Position numbers and translations under genes: made by a program
Assembly: GCF_006739205.1 (NCBI RefSeq)
Contig: NZ_AP019720.1
Span: forward strand, 1,674,001-1,738,000
Reading direction: 5' to 3'
DNA from: Streptococcus mutans
GTDB taxonomy: Bacteria > Bacillota > Bacilli > Lactobacillales > Streptococcaceae
Length of the DNA: 64,000 bases
The notes under the pieces: generated by a model
The model's database searches: none
What the model saw: the letters and a program-made list of their open reading frames with translations, nothing else
Told to the model about the DNA's origin: nothing
Part shown: positions 55,836-64,000 of the stretch, piece by piece
Numbering within the stretch: position 1 is the first letter of the stretch
Layout of the letters: each line of letters starts with the position of its first letter

Positions 55836-56612
55836 CTAGTCTTTCAATCTGAATAGTCTCATAGCATTGTCGTAGGTGACTTGGGCAACTTCTTCGATCA
55901 TGAGACCGCGAAGCTCTGCGATTTTGTCTACAACATAGCGAGTATAGGCAGTATGATTTTTACGGCCACGTTTGGGTACAGGAGCGAGATAGGGTGCGTC
56001 GGTTTCGACCAAGATTGTATCCAATGGTAAATACTGCGCAGCCTCTTGGACATCCAAAGCCTTCTTAAAGGTGACCACGCCAGAAAATGAAATCATCATG
56101 CCCAAATCTATGAAACGCTCTGCCATTTCCAAAGAGCCTGAGTAAGAATGCATGATGCCACCGCGCGGACCAACTCCCGCCTCTTTGATAATCTCATAAG
56201 TATCATCTAAAGCATCACGGGTGTGAACAACAAAGGGCAGGTCATGGTCTTTGGATAACTGAATCTGGCGCTTGAAAACCTCGATCTGTACTTCTTTAGG
56301 ATCTTCCATCCAGTGGTAATCTAGCCCAATTTCGCCGAGAGCGATAACTTTAGGGTCATGCAGATGGCTGACAATCATGTCCTCCACTTCCTGAATGTAG
56401 GAACCAGCTTCAGTCGGGTGCCAGCCGATAGTTGCATAGAGTTCTGGGTAGAGCTCAGCCAATTCAAGAGCACGCTTAATGGTTGATTGGTCAAAACCAA
56501 CAATGTTCATCTTGGTTATGCCGAGTTCATGCGCAAAGTCAATTTCTTCTTGTTCTTTTCCAGTAAAATCTTCCACGTTAAGGTGGGTGTGAGTATCAAA
56601 TATTTGTAGCAT
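55836..56612 (-). CDS. tatD: TatD-family metal-dependent hydrolase
   Basis: This 258-residue TIM-barrel hydrolase begins MLQIFDTHTHLNVEDF (metal site His-x-His) and has IGEIGLDYHW, FVVHTRDA and LVETDAPYLAP. TatD proteins are 3'-5' DNA/RNA nucleases. The open frame extends to 56735, but homologues start at the ATG at 56612. No ribosome-binding site precedes it; TATAAT ends only 6 bases upstream, implying a leaderless message. Confidence 0.93.
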   Translation of the reverse strand: MLQIFDTHTHLNVEDFTGKEQEEIDFAHELGITKMNIVGFDQSTIKRALELAELYPELYATIGWHPTEAGSYIQEVEDMIVSHLHDPKVIALGEIGLDYHWMEDPKEVQIEVFKRQIQLSKDHDLPFVVHTRDALDDTYEIIKEAGVGPRGGIMHSYSGSLEMAERFIDLGMMISFSGVVTFKKALDVQEAAQYLPLDTILVETDAPYLAPVPKRGRKNHTAYTRYVVDKIAELRGLMIEEVAQVTYDNAMRLFRLKD

Positions 56613-56618
56613 ACTATC

Positions 56619-56627
56619 ATTATAACA
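56619..56627 (-). promoter_or_regulatory. Extended -10 promoter of tatD
   Basis: TGTTATAAT read on the minus strand (TGn-TATAAT). Normal spacing puts the first transcribed base on the A of the tatD ATG. Confidence 0.65.
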
Positions 56628-56764
56628 TATGCTAAATAAAATATTATGGTTTACTGAGTGAGATAATGGAGCTGATTTTAGTACAGCCCCCCTTTGAAAA
56701 TGAAAAATAATAGCTGTCTGTCCCCTCTTATGCATTAGCCTTACACCTTTTAACAGAGAGACAT

Positions 56765-56796
56765 ATAAAAAGCCAACAGGCTCGAGTTCCTGCTGG
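56765..56796 (-). terminator. Terminator of rpmH
   Basis: CCAGCAGG / CCTGTTGG stem (one G-U), followed by CTTTTTA on the minus strand. Confidence 0.8.
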
Positions 56797-56914
56797 TTCT
56801 GCTTTATTTGTCAAACTTTGAAAACTTATTCCAATGAAAATAGATCATGAGACGCACCATAGCATTTAGGTAAATAATTCTCCTATCATTAACACAGAAA
56901 AAAAGTTCTTTCCA

Positions 56915-57049
56915 TTAGGCTGACAAGACTTTACGTCCCTTACGACGACGCGCAGCTAAGACGCGACGACCATTTTTCGTTGACATACGGTGACGAAATC
57001 CATGTTTACGTTGACGACGGATTTTACTTGGTTGAAAAGTACGTTTCAC
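56915..57049 (-). CDS. rpmH: 50S ribosomal protein L34
   Basis: This 44-residue, very basic protein starts at GTG and reads [20 protein letters not shown], then [20 protein letters not shown]. It is an almost invariant small subunit of the large ribosomal subunit, and too short for most gene-finding cut-offs. AGGAGGTATTCAAA precedes the GTG. Its own promoter is TTGACA, 17 bp, TAAAAT (57125-57153). In many bacteria rpmH is next to rnpA; here a membrane protein and khpB-yidC separate them. Confidence 0.96.
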   Translation of the reverse strand: MKRTFQPSKIRRQRKHGFRHRMSTKNGRRVLAARRRKGRKVLSA

Positions 57050-57124
57050 TTTGAATACCTCCTCATAGATTTTCGTATTCGTTTAGCCGGCTATTATGTG
57101 ATCAGTTACTAAACATACTAGATC

Positions 57125-57153
57125 ATTTTATAATAAAGAAAGGGCAGTGTCAA
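57125..57153 (-). promoter_or_regulatory. Promoter of rpmH
   Basis: TTGACA (57148-57153), exact 17-bp spacer, TAAAAT (57125-57130) on the minus strand. Confidence 0.82.
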
Positions 57154-57271
57154 GGTTTATTTTTCCTTGGTATGTGTCATAAGTTTTTAATAAGACGGAA
57201 AATCCAATGATTATTTGCCAGAACAGTTTTCTTATTGAATAACATCAAACAAATCTGTAAAATTGAACTAT

Positions 57272-57874
57272 TCAATATCTAATCATCATAACACAAAGCA
57301 ACAAGATATAAAGGTTACTTGAATAGAGGAAAAGACGTTCAAAAAGGCCAAAATATTTTTTAACAAAGGGTAAGAATAAAGCAATGACCAAACCATACAG
57401 TCCTACTTCCACAACTATTTTGATATAAGATGCTATCAAAAATAAAGTGGCATTCAAAGGTTTAAGAACTTCTGTAACATTAAAAATAAATATTGCCAAG
57501 GCCGTAAATTGTAAAATAGCAAAAAGTAAATGAATAATCCCTTTGACTGTTCGTTTGCTACCTTCAATATCTGTCGGAAATAGCGCTACCCCTGCATAAC
57601 CAATGATAGCCAAGATGAGCAATAAGACAGCTTCCTTTTTAAAAGAAAAAGAATACTTCCAGAAAATCAGTGATAGAATTAAAAAAAGATTTCTAAAGGT
57701 ATTAGCTAAACCTGCCAGTTGAAAATAAGATTTATTCTGTCCGATACCATAATCACTGACTGCATGAGTCATGGGGTGATAAACGCCTTTATTTTTTAGG
57801 TGCAAAATTACCATACAATAAAAGTACAGAACAAGGCATAAGATGGCTAAAATACTAAAAATAGTGAGCAACAT
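57272..57874 (-). CDS. DUF998-type membrane protein
   Basis: This 200-residue protein has about six membrane helices and the DUF998 pattern THAVSDYGIGQNKSYFQLAG near residue 40 and ALFPTDIEGSKRTVKGIIHL in the middle. The function of the family is unknown. The ATG at 57874 follows GAAGGAAGTTCTT; a TTG 15 bases further up overlaps that ribosome-binding site. It lies alone between khpB and rpmH, with no clear terminator on its own side. Confidence 0.78.
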   Translation of the reverse strand: MLLTIFSILAILCLVLYFYCMVILHLKNKGVYHPMTHAVSDYGIGQNKSYFQLAGLANTFRNLFLILSLIFWKYSFSFKKEAVLLLILAIIGYAGVALFPTDIEGSKRTVKGIIHLLFAILQFTALAIFIFNVTEVLKPLNATLFLIASYIKIVVEVGLYGLVIALFLPFVKKYFGLFERLFLYSSNLYILLLCVMMIRY

Positions 57875-57981
57875 AAGAACTTCCTTCAATTAAGTATAGC
57901 AGGCAACTGTAATTAAAAAGGATTTTTTATAAAGAAAGAATTTGAGAGCAGCCTATCCCAATTCTTTTTCATATTTAAGCG

Positions 57982-58950
57982 TTAATTTCCTTTCGACGCA
58001 ATAACAACATAACGATTGGGATCATTGCCTTCAGAATAACTTTCAACTCCTTCAATGCCAGTAATTGTTTTATGAATAACCTTCCTCTCACTATTACTCA
58101 TGGGATCCATCTGATAAGCCTTACCGGAATCTAAGACACGTTTAGCAATTTTATGTGCAAAATCAATAAGTGTTTTTGTCCGATGTTCTATATAATCATG
58201 AACATTTAAAGTGACGGAAAAATGTTTTGAATAATGATCATGTAAAAAGTTTTGTGCTAACAATTGCAATGATTTTAAAACCTTGCCATGATAACCGATA
58301 ACACGTCCTGCCTCTGGCGTTTCAATTTGAAGATTGATTTGACGACGATTATGACTTGTCTCAATGCTTGTTTCTAGATCCATTTCATAAATAATTTTTT
58401 GGATGTATTGAGAAACTTCTTCACTCGCCACAGCAATATCTGCACCATTATCAACTTCATCAAATGCATCAGCAACAAAGTCCTCAAAAGTTTGCTTTCC
58501 TTTTTGATTGAAGGCTTCACTAGAAGCAGTGGCTGCCGATGTTTTAGTTGTTAAAGCATTTTGCTCTAACATTTCTTGTGCAGAAATCTTATGCTCTAAG
58601 ACTTGTTCTTTGGTCTCTTTATCTAATGGTTGACCATCTTCTTTTTCTAATTCTTTAATAGTTTTTGACAGATGATTTAAAGCCACCGTATCTTCAGCAC
58701 TGCTTGAAACAGGAGCATTTTGCTTATTAATACTATCCGGTACACCACGTACTGCCTTTTGATCAGCCTTATGGGCTGTCTTTTCATTAATTCCTTCAAT
58801 TTCGACTCGAGCTAGTTTTCTGCCAAAACCCAGAAAGCCCTTTTTCTCCCGCGAGATCACTCTAATATGAGCCTTCATACGAGAAATACCCATTTGTTTC
58901 AAACCACTTTCAATAGCTTCTTCAACAGTTTTTCCTGTGAATAATACCAT
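57982..58950 (-). CDS. khpB: RNA-binding protein KhpB (Jag/EloR)
   Basis: This 322-residue protein has the Jag-N domain (residues 1-50, with KGFLGFGRKLARVEI), an acidic linker of about 130 residues, a KH domain (about 180-250, with AGRVIGYHGKVLKSLQLL), and an R3H domain at the C-terminus (RVLDSGKAYQMDPMSNSERK). With KhpA it binds RNAs and controls cell elongation in pneumococcus. It is coupled to yidC, 12 bases upstream, in the order rnpA-yidC-khpB. Confidence 0.94.
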   Translation of the reverse strand: MVLFTGKTVEEAIESGLKQMGISRMKAHIRVISREKKGFLGFGRKLARVEIEGINEKTAHKADQKAVRGVPDSINKQNAPVSSSAEDTVALNHLSKTIKELEKEDGQPLDKETKEQVLEHKISAQEMLEQNALTTKTSAATASSEAFNQKGKQTFEDFVADAFDEVDNGADIAVASEEVSQYIQKIIYEMDLETSIETSHNRRQINLQIETPEAGRVIGYHGKVLKSLQLLAQNFLHDHYSKHFSVTLNVHDYIEHRTKTLIDFAHKIAKRVLDSGKAYQMDPMSNSERKVIHKTITGIEGVESYSEGNDPNRYVVIASKGN

Positions 58951-58962
58951 GATTTGTTCTCC

Positions 58963-59778
58963 TTATTTTCTCTTTTTATGTGCTTTCTTTTTAGCACGTC
59001 TTTTCTTAGCTTCCAATTCACGTGCTTCATCTTCAAGACGCTGGCGTTCTGCAATAATTTTAAAGGGATTATTTAACAACAAAATCTGGAAGACCTGATA
59101 AGCATTTGAGACTACCCAGTAGAGAGCAACCCCACTAGCTAAATTAAAGCCAATAAGCAAGATAAAGATTGGTAAGATAATGTTCATCGTTATCATCATA
59201 CCATTTCGTTCTTTGGCGGCCTTATTAGTCAGCCAAGAAGATAAGAAAGTAAAAATAGCTGCCAAGACAGGTAAAATAAAGTAAGGATCTTTATCGCCAA
59301 TATCCATCCAAAGAAAAGACCCTGTTTTTAAAAATTCAACTCGAGTAAGGGCTTGATAGAGAGCCCAAAGAACGGGCATCTGAATAAGAAGAGGAAAAAG
59401 GCTGGCATAGGGATTGACACCATATTTTTTGTAAAGTTCCTGACTTTCCTCAGCCATACGCATACGGCTTTCCCTGTCTTTACCCGGATATTTAGTCTGT
59501 AAAGCTTTCAGCTCAGGCTGAAGCTCCTGCATTTTTTGTCCAGATTTCAATTGCAAGTTAAACAGTGGTAAAAGAATGGTTCTGATAAGAAAGGTAAAGA
59601 GAATAATTCCGATACCAATCCTGCCATTGATGGATAAAAAGCGGATGGTCTCCGCAAAGAAATAAACAAACTTCTCCCAAGCATCGCTTGAATGACTGGT
59701 AACTTGACTACGTCCACAAGCCGATAAAAACAAAAGTGCTGCAACAGCTAATCCAATAATTCTATATTTCTTTTTCAC
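58963..59778 (-). CDS. yidC: Membrane protein insertase YidC
   Basis: This 271-residue lipoprotein has a lipobox LSAC (Cys about residue 21), five membrane helices with the hydrophilic groove arginine in [14 protein letters not shown], and a short basic tail ([14 protein letters not shown]). It inserts membrane proteins alone or with SecYEG. The link to rnpA and khpB and the short tail suggest the YidC1 type of the two found in streptococci. It overlaps the end of rnpA by 17 bases. Confidence 0.95.
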   Translation of the reverse strand: MKKKYRIIGLAVAALLFLSACGRSQVTSHSSDAWEKFVYFFAETIRFLSINGRIGIGIILFTFLIRTILLPLFNLQLKSGQKMQELQPELKALQTKYPGKDRESRMRMAEESQELYKKYGVNPYASLFPLLIQMPVLWALYQALTRVEFLKTGSFLWMDIGDKDPYFILPVLAAIFTFLSSWLTNKAAKERNGMMITMNIILPIFILLIGFNLASGVALYWVVSNAYQVFQILLLNNPFKIIAERQRLEDEARELEAKKRRAKKKAHKKRK

Positions 59779-60121
59779 GAATAGATCCTTTCTGATACAG
59801 TTTAGCCAGTTTTAAAACATGAACCAGATTTTTTTTCATCGTGCTATAATCAAGTTCCTCAACACCTTTTCTAGCAATAACAACAAAATCTTGAGTGCCT
59901 AAATAAGGACCAAGTTCCATAAGGACATGGCGCAATTTTCGTTTAATCGCATTTCTAACGACAGCATTTCCTAATCTTTTTCCAACTGAAAGTCCAACAC
60001 GATAGTGACTTTGATCTTTTTCTAAACTATAGACAACAAATTTCCGATTGGCAACACTTCGTCCTTCAGTAAAAATTGCCTGAAAATCTTTATCACTTTT
60101 AACGCGATAGGCTTTTTTCAA
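59762..60121 (-). CDS. rnpA: Ribonuclease P protein component
   Basis: This 119-residue basic protein starts [20 protein letters not shown] and has the RNR-type RNA-binding motif [20 protein letters not shown]. It assists the RNase P RNA in removing tRNA 5' leaders. The start is TTG at 60121, with GGAG 7 bases upstream; no in-frame ATG is available. It is the first gene of rnpA-yidC-khpB and lies just downstream of argH. Confidence 0.94.
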   Translation of the reverse strand: MKKAYRVKSDKDFQAIFTEGRSVANRKFVVYSLEKDQSHYRVGLSVGKRLGNAVVRNAIKRKLRHVLMELGPYLGTQDFVVIARKGVEELDYSTMKKNLVHVLKLAKLYQKGSIREKEI

Positions 60122-60215
60122 AACATGACTCCAATATCTAAATTATCACTATTATATCATAAAATGAGAAAAAGCCAAAAATCTCATTATTTTTGACTTA
60201 TCAATTTTGCTAAAA

Positions 60216-61598
60216 TTAAAGTGCTTTTTTAGCCTCTGCAATCTGCCATTTAACCTGTTCAAAACCAGTTCCGCCAAGAGAATGACGTCGCTCAACGGCC
60301 GTATGTGATTTAAGTGTTTCATAGACATCTTCCTCAATTAAGTCAGAAATGGTTTGATAACGTTCAAGAGGAACATCTTGCAAATAATGACCATTCTTAC
60401 TGCATTCAAGGATTAATTTCCCAACAATCTCATGGGCCTGACGAAAGGGCATGCCTTTGCTGGCTAAATAATCAGCCAATTCTGTCGCATTAGAAAAATC
60501 TTTTTGAGTTGATTCAGCCATATGTTTGTCATTAACAATCATACTAGATAGCATACCAGCCAAAATGTCAAGAGCAACTGTAATCGTTTCAGCAGTATCA
60601 AACATACCTTCCTTATCTTCTTGAAGATCTTTGTTATAAGCCAAAGGCAGAGCTTTCATAACAGTCAAAAGTCCAAAAAGATTAGCATAAACACGTCCTG
60701 ACTTTCCACGAATGAGCTCTGCCATGTCAGGATTTTTCTTTTGCGGCATGATGGATGAGCCGGTTGAAAACGTATCTGAAAGCGTTACAAATTGATACTC
60801 ATGAGAGCACCAACTAATGACTTCTTCACATATACGGCTCATATGCATCATAAGAATAGAAGCATTCGATAAAAATTCTAAGATAAAATCACGATCAGAT
60901 ACTGCATCTAGTGAATTGCTGTAAGGTTCGGCAAACCCCATAAGCTGTGCCGTCATCTCACGGTCAATTGGAAAGGTCGTACCTGCCAAAGCAGCTGCTC
61001 CCAGCGGAGACAAGTCTGTATGCTTAACATTAAAAATAAAACGTTCACTGTCTCGGGTAAACATGTTGTAATAAGCCATAAGGTGATGGCCAAAAGAAAT
61101 AGGCTGAGCATGCTGTAAATGGGTATAGCCTGGCATAATAGTATGAACATGCTTATCTGCCAAGTCAACTAAGACAGTACGCAAGTTAGCTAACTTTTCA
61201 ATCACCTCATCCAACTTAGCTTTCAAGTAAAGATGCATATCTGTCGCTACCTGATCATTTCTCGAACGAGCCGTGTGAAGCTTGCCTGCCACAGGACCAA
61301 TTTTAGCAGTCAGAAGACTTTCCATATTCATATGAATATCTTCATTGGAAACATCAAATTTCAATTGTCCAGCTTTATATTCTTCTAACAAGTCTTCTAA
61401 ACCTGCTTTGATTGTTGCGGCATCTTCTTGAGAAATAATTCCTTTTTCCCCTAACATGGTAACATGAGCAATAGAACCCTTGAGATCAAATTCTGCCAAT
61501 TTTTGATCAAAGGAAATGGAAGCTCCAAATTCCTCAACCCACTGTGCTAAACCAGCTTCAAATCTGCCGCCCCATAATTTGTGATTTTTTGTTGTCAT
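60216..61598 (-). CDS. argH: Argininosuccinate lyase
   Basis: This 460-residue enzyme has the fumarase/aspartase superfamily signature [20 protein letters not shown] (the catalytic Ser loop) and the N-terminal LWGGRFEAG. It splits argininosuccinate to arginine and fumarate, the last step of arginine synthesis. It reads in the same direction as argG but follows after a structured 342-base gap, which could set different levels for the two genes. Confidence 0.96.
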   Translation of the reverse strand: MTTKNHKLWGGRFEAGLAQWVEEFGASISFDQKLAEFDLKGSIAHVTMLGEKGIISQEDAATIKAGLEDLLEEYKAGQLKFDVSNEDIHMNMESLLTAKIGPVAGKLHTARSRNDQVATDMHLYLKAKLDEVIEKLANLRTVLVDLADKHVHTIMPGYTHLQHAQPISFGHHLMAYYNMFTRDSERFIFNVKHTDLSPLGAAALAGTTFPIDREMTAQLMGFAEPYSNSLDAVSDRDFILEFLSNASILMMHMSRICEEVISWCSHEYQFVTLSDTFSTGSSIMPQKKNPDMAELIRGKSGRVYANLFGLLTVMKALPLAYNKDLQEDKEGMFDTAETITVALDILAGMLSSMIVNDKHMAESTQKDFSNATELADYLASKGMPFRQAHEIVGKLILECSKNGHYLQDVPLERYQTISDLIEEDVYETLKSHTAVERRHSLGGTGFEQVKWQIAEAKKAL

Positions 61599-61940
61599 AA
61601 CTTTCTCTTTTCTAATGATAAAAGTTTAAATCCAATTTCCTTAATATAACAATAAGTCTGGGACCCTCGTCTCAGACTTATTTAAGCTCCTCTCAGAAAG
61701 AGCAAGTCTCTCAGAAATTTTTTCTGAGCCTGAAGTATCCTCACAGGAATACCGTGTCAGGAGTTTTTATTAGAAAAGAGTATCAGATCCAGCTCTCTGA
61801 CTGTGATTATCTGATAAGCTTTTCTTTTGAATTTTTAATGTAGAATACCCATGGCCTCCGACATTGCAAAAGTTAATTGCCTGCCATCTCTATTAACAAG
61901 CTTGAATCTTTTCAAGCAAATAATTCTCTCTTGTTTAACC
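61599..61940. other. Structured gap between argG and argH
   Basis: No gene is seen. Several hairpins are visible: AAGTCTG..CAGACTT (about 61651-61680), CTCAGAAA/TTTCTGAG (about 61710-61729), and a CTTGAA/TTCAAG pair near 61900-61916. The first could end part of the argG transcript. A T-box with specifier and antiterminator could not be recognised. Confidence 0.5.
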
Positions 61941-63131
61941 TTATTTGTTGTTTACCTGTGAGTTAACCTGCGTTGGTAATCCCCAAAGTTTAATGAAACC
62001 AACGGCTGCATCTTGATCAAAACTATCAGCTGATGTATAGGTTGCTAAATTTTCATCATAAAGTGAATGAGGTGACTTTCTAGCAACAACCCTTGCAGAT
62101 CCCTTGTACAATTTCACTTTAGCTGTTCCATTAACTGCTTTTTGTGTTTCCGTAATATAAGCAAGAATAGCTTGCGTTGCTGGATTGAACCAAAGAGCAT
62201 TGTAGATAAGATTTGACAATTCATTTTCAAGAATCGGCTTGAAGTGCGACACCTCACGCACTAAGGTTATATCCTCAATTTCCTTATGAGCTGTTAAAAG
62301 AGTAACTGCCCCGGGACATTCGTAAATTTCACGTGATTTAATACCAACCAAACGATTTTCAACATGATCAATTCGACCAACACCATGCTTACCAGCAAGA
62401 ACATTAAGCTTTTGAATAAGATCAGCCAACTTCATTTCCTGTCCATCAAGAGCAACAGGCTTGCCTTCTTTAAATGTAATATCAACGTATTCTGCTTTAT
62501 TTGGAGCTTCTTCAACCGAATTGGTGATACCAAACGCCTCTTCTGGAGCTTGGTTCCAAGGATTTTCAAGGACACCGCATTCATTTGCACGGCCCCAAAG
62601 ATTTTGATCAACAGAGTAAGGATTATCAAGATCAGCCGGAACCGGTACGCCATTTTCTTTAGCATAATTAATCTCTTCTTCCCGTGACCATTTCCATTCC
62701 CGAACAGGTGCAATGACTTTTAATTTTGGATCAAGTGCTGCAATAGCTACTTCAAACCGAACTTGATCATTTCCCTTACCAGTACAGCCATGAGCAATAG
62801 TAGTTGCTCCTGTCTGATGAGCAATTTCAACCAATTTCTTAGAAATCACTGGACGACTAAGGGCTGATACTAATGGATATTTTTGTTCATAATAAGCATG
62901 AGCCTGCAGAGCAGGAAGGACATATTCTTCAGCAAATTCATCTTTAATATCCAAGACATAAGATTCAATTGCTCCAACTTTCAGCGCTTTATCATGAATA
63001 AACTCAAGATCTTTACCTTCACCGACATCCATACAAACAGCAACAACATCATAATCTTTTTTTAACCACGTAATGGCAACTGACGTATCAAGTCCGCCTG
63101 AATAGGCTAAAATAACTTTCTCTTTTGACAT
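61941..63131 (-). CDS. argG: Argininosuccinate synthase
   Basis: This 396-residue enzyme has the ATP-pyrophosphatase loop [30 protein letters not shown] and the C-terminal [20 protein letters not shown] motif (in part). It joins citrulline and aspartate. Its promoter holds two copies of TTGAATAATTAT, consistent with an ArgR-controlled argGH unit. No other arginine genes are nearby. Confidence 0.97.
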   Translation of the reverse strand: MSKEKVILAYSGGLDTSVAITWLKKDYDVVAVCMDVGEGKDLEFIHDKALKVGAIESYVLDIKDEFAEEYVLPALQAHAYYEQKYPLVSALSRPVISKKLVEIAHQTGATTIAHGCTGKGNDQVRFEVAIAALDPKLKVIAPVREWKWSREEEINYAKENGVPVPADLDNPYSVDQNLWGRANECGVLENPWNQAPEEAFGITNSVEEAPNKAEYVDITFKEGKPVALDGQEMKLADLIQKLNVLAGKHGVGRIDHVENRLVGIKSREIYECPGAVTLLTAHKEIEDITLVREVSHFKPILENELSNLIYNALWFNPATQAILAYITETQKAVNGTAKVKLYKGSARVVARKSPHSLYDENLATYTSADSFDQDAAVGFIKLWGLPTQVNSQVNNK

Positions 63132-63156
63132 AGTAAATAACTCTTTTCTATTTTTA

Positions 63157-63208
63157 ATAATTATTCAAAGGATAGACTTATTATATTGCATAATTATTCA
63201 AAAGTCAA
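63157..63208 (-). promoter_or_regulatory. argG promoter with two ARG-box-like repeats
   Basis: TTGACT (63203-63208), 17 bp, TATAAT (63180-63185) on the minus strand. TTGAATAATTAT occurs at 63190-63201, inside the spacer, and again at 63157-63168, downstream of the -10; both resemble ArgR boxes. Confidence 0.75.
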
Positions 63209-63264
63209 GTATATTTTTGAATTTATTTGTTTTTATATATTTTCTAATAAGAGTTTCTTAAATC

Positions 63265-63304
63265 AAAAAAGCTATTCTTACTTGTTAGTAAAAATAGCTT
63301 TTTT
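63265..63304. terminator. Terminator upstream of argG
   Basis: AAAAAAGCTATT / AATAGCTTTTTT stem, usable from both sides; it closes the transcript of the truncated secreted-protein gene. Confidence 0.85.
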
Positions 63305-63327
63305 ATTATTACTTAAAAATTAATTAA

Positions 63328-64000
63328 TTATTTCGTAGGGTATTTATAAGTTAATAGATAATCATCATTAGATTGCTGTGCAAATTCTAAAGAGACATAA
63401 CCTAACTTAGAACTGTCATTAGAAGCATTAGAATTGTAAAAAATTTTCAAGCTTGTTTTAAAGCCATCACCATAATTTGAAATTGATTCTCTAGCTTCAG
63501 TCGGATTTCCATGCTTTTTAAGAACTTCATTTAAATTATCTCCACCCTTTCCAGTACTAGAATCACCAACTGTTAAAGCATCAACATCTGCTTGTGTCCA
63601 GTCAGACTTATAAGATTTTTCAGAAACAGTCTTTATATCTTTAGAAGTAAAATAAGCATAACCATCCGAAAGAATAAATTTACCATTATATTGCTTTCTA
63701 AAAATTAGGTGCACACTTTCTCGTTCATCGTCGTCACCGCTTTTCCTGTATTCCAAATTTAAACTTTCACCAGAAATAGTAGCATTAGATCCCTTACCAA
63801 ACTTTTTAACAACTGATTTTAAGCTATCCCCATTTTTATTAGAATAGCTAGAAAATTTTAAGTCAGTAAATTTAGACTTTGTCCATTTAAATTTAAAATC
63901 CGAACTATCTGCAATATAATCCTTAACATCTGTACTGTCTTTTGAATCATCATCGTCAACATCGGTATCATCCTTTTCGTCAGATTTCTTTGATTCTGTT
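63328..64000 (-). CDS. Secreted or lipid-anchored protein with tandem BLIP/SmpA-like domains (5' end outside window)
   Basis: The minus-strand frame is open to the window edge, so the N-terminus is missing. What is visible starts with a Ser/Asp/Lys-rich linker (SKKSDEKDDTDVDDDDSKDS), followed by two similar domains. Each begins with W-T (KWTKSKFTDLKF, DWTQADVDALTVG), has a D/N-xL-K/NxVxKKxG motif (GDSLKSVVKKFGK, GDNLNEVLKKHGNPTEA) and ends in beta strands. This looks like a pair of beta-lactamase-inhibitor-protein or SmpA/OmlA-like folds on a surface lipoprotein. The function is unknown. Confidence 0.75.
   Translation of the reverse strand, partial: TESKKSDEKDDTDVDDDDSKDSTDVKDYIADSSDFKFKWTKSKFTDLKFSSYSNKNGDSLKSVVKKFGKGSNATISGESLNLEYRKSGDDDERESVHLIFRKQYNGKFILSDGYAYFTSKDIKTVSEKSYKSDWTQADVDALTVGDSSTGKGGDNLNEVLKKHGNPTEARESISNYGDGFKTSLKIFYNSNASNDSSKLGYVSLEFAQQSNDDYLLTYKYPTK

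Noticed and set aside
56613..56735. 41 extra N-terminal residues for TatD
   Set aside because: No family similarity; a promoter lies inside this stretch.
61599..61940. T-box riboswitch upstream of argH
   Set aside because: I could not find the conserved T-box sequence or an antiterminator/terminator pair.

Overview
The window reads as a low-GC, Gram-positive chromosome of the genus Streptococcus. Gene content and order (pfl end, pepX, gltBD, glnRA, pgk, gap, str operon, argGH, a ComR-family regulator) fit Streptococcus mutans best; that is recognition from memory, not a database result. No searches or folding programs were run. All motifs, spacings and repeats were read by eye, and positions of domains are approximate.

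Layout. 1-12.9 kb: end of pyruvate formate-lyase, an acetyltransferase, a serine hydrolase/CppA pair, a glycerol facilitator divergent from pepX, ebfC, an HxlR/nitroreductase module beside a decayed insertion sequence, rocS, a flavoprotein, yjdF behind a probable riboswitch, and azlCD. 12.9-17.8 kb: tsaD-rimI-tsaB with a MarR gene, divergent from an epimerase/aldo-keto reductase pair, with a 38-bp perfect palindrome between them. 17.8-26.7 kb: accessory island (see below). 27-38.5 kb: rpoY-rnjA, a LysM-CHAP wall hydrolase, gltBD, glnRA. 38.8-45 kb: pgk, gap, fusA, rpsG, rpsL. 45-52.8 kb: purR, yhaM, rmuC, thiN, rpe, rsgA, two tRNAs, rsmA, a HIT protein. 52.8-56.7 kb: a second HxlR/nitroreductase pair, two gene relics, rnmV and tatD. 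56.9-64 kb: rpmH, khpB-yidC-rnpA, argH, argG and a truncated secreted protein.

The outstanding region is 18.1-26.74 kb. A minus-strand operon encodes an ABC exporter, a cysteine-free protein with a PqqD-like C-terminus, a SAM methyltransferase, a short-chain dehydrogenase, an M50 membrane protease, a class III aminotransferase, three short peptides with a shared leader motif and a small membrane protein. Two of the peptides end in threonine after an Ala/Gly/Val-rich hydrophobic core. Dehydrogenase + aminotransferase + methyltransferase + M50 protease + C-terminal Thr is the logic of daptides, ribosomal peptides whose C-terminal Thr becomes a dimethylated diamine. I infer a daptide-like bacteriocin locus.

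Its control appears built in. A ComR-like regulator (18148-19050) sits beside an unannotated 21-residue hydrophobic peptide gene (19249-19314). Twelve-base GACA...TGTC dyads lie 24-25 bp upstream of the -10 box at both the peptide gene and the biosynthetic operon. This predicts a dedicated RRNPP-type quorum-sensing switch for the cluster.

Most of the rest is core metabolism and information processing. Nitrogen assimilation (GlnR, GlnA, GltBD, ArgGH), glycolysis (Gap, Pgk) and translation/RNA turnover (RpsL, RpsG, FusA, RNase J1, YhaM, RnmV, RsmA, RnpA) are well represented.
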